A DNA stretch of 64,000 nucleotides from Rhipidocladum racemiflorum (lineage: Eukaryota; Streptophyta; Magnoliopsida; Poales; Poaceae). A model generated the notes under the pieces. That model had not been told where the DNA came from, ran no database searches, and saw only the letters and a program-made list of their open reading frames with translations. Where the stretch lies: the NCBI GenBank assembly GCA_036346355.1, contig CM070581.1:51541849-51605848 (forward strand). The letters run 5' to 3'. The position numbers and the translations under genes were made by a program. Shown here in pieces: positions 44,619-54,926 of the stretch (the stretch's first letter is position 1; each line of letters begins with the position of its first letter).

Positions 44619-46648
44619 CAAGGTTTCAAATTTTGTTTTCGGACTGCATCACGGAGGTGGCCGAAATCCAAAATTTTGGTGAGATCTTGGAATATTGGCC
44701 AAAATTTGGAAGAAATTCAAAAAAAATGAAATCCAGTAAATTTGAGAATGGAAAACCAAAATCTCTGTTGAAATTGCCAAAATTTTAGCTATTTTAATCC
44801 ACTTGTGAAATGGTCTCCCGAGGCTAGAAAAAATTGGAAAAAAAAATATAAAAAATTATTAAAGTATTTATGTACATTTCTTATCTATCTTAATGCAAAA
44901 TACTAAGTATTTGCACATGAAAGACACTAAATTTAGAAATTTTGGCAGAATTTCGACTAATTTTTGGATTCTAACACTTACATTTGGCAATAATTAATAT
45001 ATATTGTGATCACAAATGATAAACATGAAATAAAAGTAACATACATGACATTCACATTCACCAACATCATGCCATTTCGTCCATCCCATTGCATGCCAAT
45101 TCACAATTCATAAACACTTTTGAAAATCCATTACAACTTTGAAATTAGGCCGTGAATTACACAATTCATCCATCACAATTATTTCAAACATAATAAATGA
45201 GAGGAATACCTGTCAAAGCATGGATGATGCCACAACGCACTGGTCAGCCCGAACCACCTACAAGAGGCATAATTAAAGGAGTATGGACACGGATTGCAAG
45301 AAGATGTAAAGCATAATTAAAAGGAGTATGAACATGTATTGCAAGAAGAGGCATAATTATAGGAGTATGAACATGTAAAGCATGGAAAACCATGCATTGA
45401 TGTACCTACGAGTAGTAGTAAGTATATGGTGCAATCTCCACCTCCGTGTCATCGACAATGATCTCGCCATGCTTCCTCTCGTGTGCTTGCTTGTACATGT
45501 CCCAGGTCATGTTTCGCAGTAACCAGGTGAACTTCCAGTGTACGCAATGCACCATCCAAGCTAAAGGATTCTCCGATTGCTGCAGGTACGTGACAAGCAT
45601 GTGTCATGTGTACGGATCGGCGTAGGCATTAGTTTAGTCGAACAATGATGATATGCTTCATTCGTTGTGACTCTAGAAGTGACTATACCTACCTTGATTC
45701 CCTTCGTAGGTCATCAAGTCGTACCCTAACATAGGGTACCGAAGCTGCTTACCGAGGAAGCCCCAATGGCTTAAAGACTGGCTGCTAGACCACGGGTGCA
45801 TATCATTCTAGGGCTGTCCTACCTGTCGCTCACCCCCACCACTCATCGTGCCCTTCCCTCGTACTATAGGTCTGCCTTTGTTAGCCCTTCCTCAAGGCAC
45901 TTCCCCCCTATTGCGATCCTACTGGTGACCGTGGCTATGTATGGAGTTAGAGGGAGTAGCAATCATCGTCGCCTCCAGAGTTTGCCATTGAGCTGATATC
46001 AACGGACTCATGGAACTGCACCTTCCCGGGGGTGTCTTCGTGTCATCGTCGCTAGCCACATCTGGCTCATCATTGCTTTGGGCCTTTCCTTTTTTTCTTT
46101 CCACACAGGCTGGCCGATAACTTCACTAACCCACCTAAAGCATCCGCCAGCCTGCCCTCCTCGCATCAGTGCCATGCTTCCTTTGTGGGCATCGCTGATT
46201 GAGAACTCAGCCAAATCTGAGAGGCTCCTACCTACGGCCAGATCAAATAATATTAACACCGTTGTGAGATGCAGCAAATACATGATAACCAATTAGAACA
46301 AAACATAATTACACGTTACCTATGACCTTGTTGAGCTCTTGTGGCAGGATGCTGTCAACCATAAATCTTTTCAGGAGGAGCAGGCCGTACGCCGTGTCCT
46401 CATCGAGCAATGGCTCCCCCAAACATAGATGAATCGAACCAGTCTACTATTGCTCGGCCACAACATGTTCTGTTGCCACAGACTGATCTTGAGACTCCTG
46501 CTACTAGTTGCATGGAAATTGACCTTCTTACTCTGGACGTCCTTGCTATTCGTTGCCATGCTATGATATGCTTCCTGCAATTGGCCCTTGTCCACAAAGG
46601 TAGTGTAGGGCCCTTGTCCACAGCTGCCAATCTCGATTTGAACCCTAG
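44619..46648 (-). mobile_element. Second transposon remnant in the NLR intron, probably hAT-like
   Basis: The left end CAAGGTTTCAAATTTTG resembles the inverted right end CTAGGGTTCAAATCGAG, and GGAGGTGGCCGAAATCC resembles the MITE at 11377. Minus-strand frames show fragments such as LLLLKRFMVDSILPQELNKV (near 46390-46320) and EKKERPKAMMSQM, which look like decayed spliced coding sequence, but I cannot name the protein. No matching TSD was found (ACCCCACC against GATTCCTA). Confidence 0.4.
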
Positions 46649-46982
46649 GATTCCTAGGATTGGCTCAGGTGCTCATCCTCTTGGCCAGTCTTTTGTTTGG
46701 GGTGGAGGGTAATTGATTTGTCGTTTGCGTGCTTGTTGACCACTGAATCAAGTGGTTTCTCCATTTCATTTTTTGTATTATTCCACAGCCCTTATTTTTC
46801 GTAATACTTGAAGCATTTGTTGTCCGTGCATCATGCGACCACCTTGCTACTAATCGACAACATCATATTCAAGATGTGATGCATAAGAATTTATTAGCTC
46901 TGATCTCTTTTTGATAGTCGTTTCACATGATTACATACATCTTGCTTTACTAAACGTGACTGTACTATACTACTTACTGTAG

Positions 46983-48908
46983 GTGTTTGTGTGTGATTGA
47001 TGATATATGGGAAGAGCCGGCGTGGGATACCATCAAACTTGCTTTGCAAGATGGCAATTGTGGAAGCAAAATAATCTTGACCACCCGCAACAAGGCTGTT
47101 GCAGAAAGTGTTGGAGGTTGTGTTTATCAGCTAAAATCTCTTTCTGATGATTATTCTAAAGAGCTGTTTAACATGAGAATATTTGGCTCTAAAGATGGGT
47201 GTCTTCCTTATTTGACCGATGTCACCAAAAAAATCTTAAAGAAATGCGGCGGTGTACCATTGGCCATTATTACAACAGCAAGCCTACTAGCTAATAAACC
47301 GATGAACCAACAGGAATGGGAGAAGGTGAACAAGTCCATCGGCGCTGGAATGGAGAAAAGCCGTCATGTGGACAAGATGAGTAAGATATTGAGTCTCAGC
47401 TACAATGATCTTCCCCCTCATTTGAAGACTTGCTTGTTGTATCTAAGCAAATATCCTGAAGATACGGAGATTGAAAGGGATGTTTTGGTATCGAGTTGGA
47501 TAGCAGAGGGTTTCATTACCAATGAGGGACACGCTTGCAGGAGGAAGGGGATTCTTACTTCAATGAGCTCATTAACAGAAGCTTGATCCAACCAGTGGAT
47601 GAGGATAATCCAGTGCATGCTTGCCGAGTGCATGACATGGTGCTCGAGCTATTAAATCAGTTGTCAGCTGAAGAAGGCTTTGTTACCACGTTATTTTCAG
47701 ATGGTCAGCAGGCTGCAGGTACATCTTCGGTGCAGAAGAAGATTCGCCGGCTATCCCTCCACGATAGCAGCAATACCTTTGCCTCGACGGAAGCAAGAGA
47801 GCAGTTGTCCAAAGTGAGGTCTCTTACTGTCTTCGGCAGTGTTGATTCCATTCCACCCCTGTCAAGCTTTCCAGTTCTTCGTGTGTTACAGCTAGAGCGC
47901 TGCTATCATCTGAAGAACAATCAGCTTAAGGATCTCGGCAACTTGCGTCTCCTGAGGTTTCTTCGGCTACATGATATCGCAGAAATCCCCGAGAGTATAG
48001 GGAATCTACAGTTTCTGCACACATTGGACGTTACAACATGTATTGTTCGAGAGGTATGGTTGCCAAAGTCTTTTGTTAACCTAGGACAAATGGTGCGGCT
48101 AGTCGGTACCAGATTGAGATTTCCACAAGGTGTGACTCTTGGGAATATGAAATCTCTGCAGGAGGTGGTAGGCATCTGTGTCGTCACCGAGTACGAAATG
48201 CAACAGATTGGTACTCTGACTCAGCTGAGGGTTCTTCGTATTGTTCCCGACCGCAGAGCGATGTATAATGGAAATACGAGGGAAGCTTTTCTCAAGTGTC
48301 TGCAGAGCTACAACAAATTACGAGACCTCGACATCCATATAGGTTTCATGCCCAAATATCCCCTAGATTTCATGCAAGGGGTTCCTTCCGGTCTCCAAAG
48401 GTTCTACAGCAATACCGCATTCGAGGCATTCCCAGGGTGGATTAATTCCTCGCTTTCCTCCCTTACCACCGTATCCATCAAGATGGAGACCTGTTTGAGG
48501 CAGGAGAACATTGACACACTTGCAGAGTTGCCGTCTCTACGCTTTCTCAGGCTAAGAGCATTTGGTCAGCCGGAACGAGAAGAAAGGATCATCATTCACA
48601 GCACTGCATATGCATTCCGGTGTCTACAACATCTTCACGTTATCACACGCTGGATGGGGCTCACGTTTCAACCAGGGGCTATGCCAAACCTTCAAAGCCT
48701 TCATTTTATTTTCCATCCGGCTTTGACCAAACATTTTTACGGTGGATTTGATTTCGGCTTGGAGAACCTTCCTTCTCTCCGGCATGCTACATTTCACTTA
48801 ATGGGGTCTGATGATGGCAATCTAGAAGCAGAGGCTGCTGTTCGGAAGGCACTTAATGATAATCCTAACCATCCATCGTTCACTTTTACTCGATTGGGTC
48901 AGAAGTAG
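46983..48908 (+). pseudogene. CC-NB-ARC-LRR immune receptor, exon 2 (NB-ARC remainder and LRR), with a frameshift
   Basis: It begins with kinase-2 (CLCVIDDIW), then RNBS-B GSKIILTTRN, the GLPL-type motif CGGVPLAIITTAS, RNBS-D LKTCLLYLSKYPED and SSWIAEGFI. Near 47530-47536 one base is missing: the frame from kinase-2 ends at 47586, while the natural continuation LQEEGDSYFNELINRSLIQP is in the next frame from 47535. After it come the MHD motif VHDMV (about 47626-47640) and the LRR (LRVLQLERC, LRLLRFLRLHDIAEIPESIG, SLRFLRLRAFG and others), ending RLGQK at 48908. Total length would be about 915 residues, normal for this class. The frameshift implies a pseudogene unless it is a sequencing error. 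A duplicated tail follows at 48940. Confidence 0.82.
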
Positions 48909-48939
48909 ACTAATGACGTACTAGCTAACTTATGGGGGT

Positions 48940-49037
48940 CTGGTGATAACAAGCTAGAACTAGAAGCAGAGGCTGCTGTTCGGAAGGCACTTAATGATAA
49001 TCCTAACCATCCATCGTTAATGTTTGTTTTCGACTGA
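48940..49037 (+). repeat. Tandem duplication of the NLR 3' end
   Basis: 48959-49018 (AGAAGCAGAGGCTGCTGTTC..CATCCATCG) repeats 48826-48880, the segment encoding EAEAAVRKALNDNPNHPS. The second copy is outside the frame, after the stop at 48906-48908, and contains AAGCTAGAACTAGAAGCAG in place of the first copy's start. Confidence 0.85.
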
Positions 49038-50147
49038 TTGGGTCAGATGAAGACGAAGACTGAAGAGGTAGTAGCTAGCTTATTCTTCCTCCGAATCAAC
49101 ATTTAACTGTCGATATATACTTTCTTGCTCATTTTTTCTTGATTGCATTTTCTTTCTATTTTGGGATCGATGATCATCTGGCACAACGATATAAACTAAT
49201 ATAAAGGTACGTTGCTCTTCAACCAATCGATTATCTAATCCATCAGTCTTGTCACCCCTTCTTTTTAATTTTGAGAATAGAGTAATTTTCATTTCTTCCC
49301 TTTTGATCTCTCTTCCCCGGACTAAATCAAACGCCCTGTCAAAAAAGATCATGTTTTTTGTAAAAAAAAAAAGCACATCTTTGGTCGGTCGTCTCACTTG
49401 GAGCTCTTATCCACTTTTGGACAAATGTCAGCATATGTTTAGGAGAGTTACTTTGCTTCTAGTTATAAATTCTTGTTCCCCTATGTTGTTAATGTGAAGG
49501 ATTATTATATTTTGCAAATATGGATACTTAGGTGCGACTGGCGAAGCCACTTATATACAGCCAACTGTTAATCAATACTTGTCGAAATTCGTCATTTATA
49601 CCCTTCTTATATGCAGCAGCAAAGGCAAAATTGGCTATAGGAAACTCTAAATTTGTAGCGTTTGCTTCAGAACACTTTCTTTTTATATCTTTGCCCAAAG
49701 ATGCTAAACTTTGGTTGCTGGATACTTTGCCCATTAAAATATAATATCCAACCGAGAAAAAAGAGAATATGGGCATCACAGTCCATTTTTTTTTGCAATA
49801 ACATATATACCACAATGTGCACTTTGCATATAGCACTTGCATACGGTTCGACCCCTGCATAGTCACCCTAACCACTTTCATAAGGCATCGAAGAATGCAA
49901 GAAGTGATTAAGAAGGTGTTTATTAGCATGCCACATCATCAAGCATCCATCTGCAAGAGCTAAAGCTTCCAATGCAAGCGTCTCATATTATTCCATTCAA
50001 ATTTCTTCCCAAACCTCCCAAGAAAAATTTCTTCCCAAAATTGTAAGCACCAATATTTATGGGGGAAAAAAACTAGCTTATTTATGTAAGCACCAGTATT
50101 TTACATGTACTTATGAAGCTCTGAACAAACCAACTGTTAATCAATAC
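49038..50147. other. NLR downstream region with an 18-19-bp direct repeat
   Basis: A minus-strand frame of 133 codons at 49528-49929 has no recognisable motif, and its AT-rich composition makes chance likely. The sequence CCAACTGTTAATCAATACT occurs at 49561-49579 and again at 50130-50148, directly before the Tat-1 LTR. Confidence 0.4.
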
Positions 50148-50765
50148 TGTGGCGGTGTTGAACCACCGGGTCACTCTTTCTCTTCTTTGTGGGATTGTTT
50201 CTTGTGTTTCGGGGAACCCCCCTCCTCGCCTTTCTTCTTCCCCTTTTTATAAGGCAGGCCTGGGAACATGCACGTATGGGTCGGCTTTCTTTTTTCTTCC
50301 TGCTTCTTGCCAAGGACTGACTCGACTTTTCCGTGAGTCATGTCCCACCTACATTGGGTTGTTTGGCCCTCTATCTATACACCTTTCATAGGGGTTCAAC
50401 GGGAATTTCATGTATGTTAGGATTTCAGATTAACCTGACACGTCCTTGCGTACTCGGGAGGGGTTGTTGGGGGTGTCAGACCTTGGAGGTTTGCGCTAGG
50501 TTTACGCCAGAGGGGGACATGACCGGGAGGAATTTTCCTCCGTTTTCCTCCCTCGCCACGGAGGGGAACTTTCCCTCGTTGCGGAGGGGGGAGGGGCGGT
50601 CTTTATCCTTTACCCCTTTTTACCGGGGAATGGTCTCCTAGGATATGAACTCATTGCTTTACCGAGGGTAGAGGTTAACGATTATAGACCCGTTCACGTG
50701 GGCCATCAGGTGCGGGGGCTTCGTTTCGCTAGCCGAGGGAGGGTGAGCCTGTTCGGTCCACAACA
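50148..50765 (-). repeat. Tat-1 3' LTR of the second copy
   Basis: 618 bp, TGTTGTGGACC...ACCGCCACA on the minus strand. Shorter than the 670-bp LTR at 12929 because of internal deletions. The sequence 50766-50830 next to it matches the sequence left of 12929. Confidence 0.85.
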
Positions 50766-50979
50766 CTAGCCCCTCATGTCAGCGGGTAGACGTCGTTCTG
50801 CCCGCTGGGATGTTATAGCAAATATTCAAGTTTTTCTTCCTGTTGCGCATATCCTGTGGAGATAGGGCTTTCCGACGGTTGGGAGGTTCTTTTTTGCTCC
50901 GCATTTCTTCCGTTTTTTCTCCTCGTTCGTGTTCTCCTCTGGCATCTGTCTTCCTGATCTTCCACTGATCTAGATCTTC

Positions 50980-52950
50980 ATGGGACCTCGGCGCCCTCCT
51001 AAGATAAAGCCGGTTTTGAGTAAGGAGGATGCTGCGGGATTATCCCCCATTTTGGGGCGGTCGACCTTGAGCTCTGCCGATCTCGACGCCTTAGCGGCGG
51101 ACTTCGGGGTGATGCGCCCTTCCATGCGCCTCCCTGGTGATGAAGTGACCCCTCGGCCTCAAGCGAATGAAGCCGTGGTATTCGCGGCGTTTCTCGAAGC
51201 GGGCCTTCGTTTCCCGTCCGCCCCTCTGTTGGCATCAGTACTCCGGGTTTTCCAAGTAGAGCTTTCGCAACTTACCCCTAACGCTATTGTACGATTGGCA
51301 GTGCTGGAATGGGCGTTCCGTCCGGCTGGGATCAAATTGACGGGGCGCTTGTTTTCTCTCATAGAAGATGCATTTTGGCAACCAAAACAGCAGAAGACAG
51401 GGAGCGAAGGCCGCAAGTCATGTTTCGGTTCTCTGAATTTTCAGACGAAGAGGTCCCTCGTAAAGGAAATCCCAGTAGCGGCCGCCAAGGGGAAATGGGA
51501 TTCGGGATGGATGTCACGGTGGTATTACCAAATCCTCGTGGGTCCAGACTCTTCCCTTCATACTTCGATGGGTCCAGTCCGTGCAATTCGATCCCCTAAT
51601 TGGAGCGCGACTGCGGAAGAAATTGGATTTCTCGATTATCTGAAGGCTCTCCGTGCCCAGAGTACGATGCGGGACTTGGTTGAAGAATATTGTCTGTGTC
51701 GTATCGACCCCTTAGCCAGGAGTTCCGCCATTACTCTGGAGCGGTCGTCGGGAGGCACGGTATCGGTGGTTCGGCCAGAGGGGGTACAAGATCTGGGGCG
51801 CGGGGCGGCCGAGAAATTGGCTCGCAGGCTTCTGGGTCCTTGCCAGGCAGTTGAGTATGAGGCCGCTATGGGTGCTATTGGGGTCACCCGATGCTCTCGT
51901 TTCACTGACTGGGGACGCCGCGCGACCCCTCATCCTAGAGGGTCGATCGGTTCCCCTCGCCCGGCCAAACGGGCGAGGCTAGCCCGCGTGGCTCTGCCCC
52001 AGGTTGCTGCCACTTCTGGCGGGAGCGAGGATTTGGGGGATGACGATGACGAGGATGAGGATTGGGGTGAGGAGGAATCCAGCGACGAAGGTGATTCTTT
52101 CGGCTCAGTTGCGGCTACGTCTCTCCTGCCGCCGCCCCCTTCAGATCTTGCTGACGCGGTGGGGCCCTCCGAAACGCTATCCTCGGCTGTTGCGGACGAG
52201 CCCTCCGATATGCCGACCGCCCCGGAGGCGGGTTTTCCCGAGACCACATCAGTCCCAATTGCTATGGGGGGGTTCCCTCGACCCTCATACTTGATTCCTC
52301 CGTTGACGCGCGTGTTGGCGGGGGTCAATCCCCCGGGTATTCGTTTTTAGGGATCCCCGGAGTGGAGACTATCGATTTGGGCGATGAGGACGACGACGAT
52401 TTTCTGCCCTCAGAGAGCGCACGGGATCAGCCTGAAGGTATGGTCATCCCCGCGATAGGGGAGACTCGTGGTTTGCGGCTAAACGTTTCCACTCCTGACA
52501 CCCCCACCGGGGCAGAAGGTCGTACTCCTGACACTTTTCCCCGCCACCGTTAGGGTGCGATGTCCTTTCGTGTTTTGACGAAGTCGATGCAGAGGTGATA
52601 ATACGGAGGCGGCGGGGGCATTAAAACCGTTGGAGCAGGTCCAAACTGGAGCGCCCGCCACTCCTTCGCCTGTCGCGGAGGAAGAGGATCGGGGACCTCC
52701 GATTCCAACTTCTCAAGATGACCCCCTTTCGGGTGGAGGAACTTTACCTTCGAACCAACCAACCCCCGCGGGTGGTGTTGGTTCCTCTTTTGTCCGGTTT
52801 GACTTGTCAGATTTTGAGAGGGGGGCCGATACAGCCCCGTCTTTAAGAAAAATGCGCGCAGCTTTTTCTCCCTACAGTAAATCTGTGGCCTTATTTGAGG
52901 AAATTAATGACCTTTCTCTTTGTGAAATCTCGATGGATCATCATTTAAAG
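50980..52950 (+). pseudogene. Tat-1 antisense accessory gene, exon 1 (second copy, frameshifted)
   Basis: Starts MGPRRPPKIKPVLSKEDAAG at 50980, about 215 bp inside the LTR. The N-terminal domain contains SSADLDALAADFGVMRPS, LRFPSAPLLASVLRVFQVEL and QLTPNAIVRLAVLEWAF, the layout of the plant 'putative gypsy type transposon' domain (PF04195 by recollection). A middle region YLKALRAQSTMRDLVEEYC, a basic KRARLARV patch and an acidic DDDDEDEDWGEEESSDEG segment follow. Frameshifts lie at the G run near 52266 and near 52550, so the frame is open in three pieces (to 52350, to 52553, from 52630). The exon ends ISMDHHLK at 52950. It preserves the N-terminus lost in the other copy. The function is unknown. 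Confidence 0.8.
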
Positions 52951-53021
52951 GTATTCTCCCTTTTGAGTTTATATTATCGGGTCTCTCGTGTCTTTCAAAG
53001 ATCCTTCTTCTTCATTTCCAG
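52951..53021 (+). other. Intron of the Tat-1 antisense gene (second copy)
   Basis: TTAAAG, then GTATTCTCCC ... TTCATTTCCAG, then GGGCTGTC. 71 bp at the same codon as the 67-bp intron of the other copy. Only the first few bases of exon 2 remain before the 94-bp array, and one G fewer follows AG than in the other copy. Confidence 0.75.
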
Positions 53022-53029
53022 GGGCTGTC

Positions 53030-53815
53030 ATCACAGAACGGCGCGGTGCCGCCCGCCCCGAGCCAAAAGACCAAGGTATGCCCCATGAGGGTCAGCCGAG
53101 CTACAAGCCGGTTGCCGCGCACCGTAAACGGGCGCGGTTACCACTCGGCCCCGAGCCAAAAAGAACAAGGTATGCCCCATGAGGGTCAGCCGAGCTACAG
53201 CCGGCTGTCACAAGACCGCAGAACGGGCGCTGGTACCACTCGGCCCCGAGCCAAAAGAACAAGGTATGCCCCATGAGGGTCACCGAGCTACAAGCCGTTG
53301 CCGCGCCAAGATCAGAACGGGCGCTGGTACCACTCGCCCCGAGCCAAAAGATCAAGGTATGCCCCATGAGGGTCACCGAGCTACAAGCCGGTTGTCACAA
53401 GATCGTAAATCCGGGCGCTGGTACCACTCGGCCCCGAGCCAAAAGATCAAGGTATGCCCCATGAGGGTCACCGAGCTACAGCCGGTTGCCACAAGATCAG
53501 AACGGCGCGGTACCACTCGCCCCGAGCCAAAAAGAACAAGGTATGCCCCATGAGGGTCACCGAGCTACAGTTCTGCTGTCACAAGACCGTAAATCCGGGC
53601 GCTGGTACCACTCGCCACGAGCCAAAAAGAATAAGGTATGCCCCATGAGGGTCGGTAGAAGCGACAAGCCGGTTGTCACAAGATCAGAACGGGCGCGGTA
53701 CCACTCGCCCCGAGCCAAAAAGAACAAGGTATGCCCCATGAGGGTCGGCCGAGCGACAAGCCGGCTGTCGCCAAGACCGTGAACGGGCGCGGTACCACTC
53801 GGCCATGAGCTAACC
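53030..53815. repeat. 94-bp tandem array, about 8 units
   Basis: The marker GGTATGCCCCATGAGGG recurs at 53075, 53169, 53263, 53356, 53451, 53540, 53635 and 53728 (spacing 89-95 bp). Units also carry GGTACCACTCG and CGAGCCAAAA. Frames through it on both strands are shadows. It sits just left of the Tat-2 LTR and is best read as Tat-2-type 3' internal sequence, although it could belong to another element. Confidence 0.9.
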
Positions 53816-53917
53816 AACCACGGTGGCTTCATACTACAAGTTCTTTATGATCTCTCCCGCATAATCCTCATGACAGGGTAAGGGACGGAAAGTCGATCCT
53901 AAAGCACTTGGGGCTGC

Positions 53918-54503
53918 TGTGGGATGACAGAAACAGGGTCCCGTGAAGAGGGACCTACACCTACCGGGCCTCGACAGCGGAATGGAAAGCCCAAGGCCAA
54001 GCAAAGACCACGACGGGCCCAGAGGAGACCTTCGACTTGCTCCCCAAGACAATTCCCGGCCCTTCAAGGAAGCTTCGTGCCCCGCCCTAACAACCCGCCA
54101 GGGACGAGGCATGCGGTCCGACATCGCAGAGGCTCGCGGAAGCCGGAACTCGACAAGGCGGCAGCGTGGGTCGGAGAAAGCATAACCACCTCTCCAGGGC
54201 GTAGAGCGTGAAGGCGGATAAGGACAAGGGACATGTCGTCCAGGCCACCATGTTTAGGCCCGGTGGCGCCCATCTATCATGTATTCTCCCCAAAGATATA
54301 AGGAGGAGGAGGAAAAACAAGGAGGGGGCTCTCTCTTGCTCTCTCGAACACACACAATACATCCAAGAACACAGACTAGGGTATTATCTCCTCCGAGAGA
54401 GCCCGAACCTGTCTAAAACAGATTGCCCTCGCATCCTGTGTTACCATCAAGCTCGGATCCCGCACAAATCCCTAGAATCACAAATCTTATTGCCGGCTAA
54501 ACA
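53918..54503 (+). repeat. Tat-2 5' LTR (approximate ends)
   Basis: Preceded by the polypurine-like CACTTGGGGCTGC, starting TGTGGGATGACAG and ending near GGCTAAACA. A TATA-like AAGATATAAGGAGG is at about 54293-54306. The boundaries are inferred from the PPT and PBS positions because no second LTR is available for comparison. Confidence 0.5.
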
Positions 54504-54513
54504 GATCGCCGGT

Positions 54514-54531
54514 TGGCGCGCCAGGTAGGGG
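54514..54531 (+). other. Primer binding site of Tat-2
   Basis: TGGCGCGCCAGGTAGGGG, the form common in RIRE2/cinful-like and Ogre-like Tat elements, about 10 bases after the inferred LTR end. It is distinct from the Tat-1 PBS. Confidence 0.8.
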
Positions 54532-54926
54532 CCTTGTGTCAACATCTTCGCTAAGCTTGATGGTCGCGACGCAGCGAAGTCTCCACAGCTTCGCCCGGCC
54601 AGTCTTCCGCTTTAAGCCTGACCTTCATCTCCAACGACCTCGGAAGCCTCTCTCTCCAAGGAACCGCGCTACAATAGCTGAAGTTTCCGGCGATCCATCG
54701 TCCACGACTTCCGCGCCGATCGGAAGGTCCCCTGCCTCGTACTCTAAAGTATCGAAAGGGATCCAAGACCCGTTCACCGCGAGTCGCTCGAGGACGCCGA
54801 GGCACGAAGGGTGGGAATTCTCACCGCCAAGCCACTCGGCACCCCCGAGCGCCTAGGTTTGTCTTCTCCGCACTCACCCACCTCAACGGCCGAGTCGAAG
54901 AAAGCCTAGAGAGTCGCTGAATTTCC

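Larger units (their letters stand above)
41039..46982 (+). other. Large NLR intron (5944 bp) between RNBS-A and kinase-2
   Basis: GT at 41039, AG at 46981-46982 (TACTTACTGTAG). Joining the flanks restores ENKR/CLCVIDDIW in frame. It contains a hAT-like element (41588-43594) and a second remnant (44619-46648), which explain much of its size. The rest is AT-rich without genes. Confidence 0.8.
50148..53021 (-). mobile_element. Second Tat-1 copy, reverse orientation, 3' part only
   Basis: In minus orientation: antisense-gene region, polypurine-tract side, 3' LTR (50765-50148). The gag-pol part is missing; the element is cut at about 53021 where a tandem array begins. Comparison with 20176-25074 identifies it. 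Confidence 0.85.

Noticed and set aside
46410..46712. 100-codon plus-strand frame in the NLR intron
   Set aside because: No motif and opposite in strand to the better-looking remnant exons in the same interval.
49528..49929. 133-codon minus-strand frame after the NLR
   Set aside because: No recognisable domain, AT-rich; chance is likely, so it is only mentioned under the downstream region.
53030..53832. CRISPR-like array
   Set aside because: The 94-bp units are contiguous tandem repeats without unique spacers, in a plant retrotransposon context.
53041..53832. Repeated-peptide frames across the 94-bp array
   Set aside because: Unit length varies from 89 to 95 bp and every frame is open on both strands; no coding constraint.
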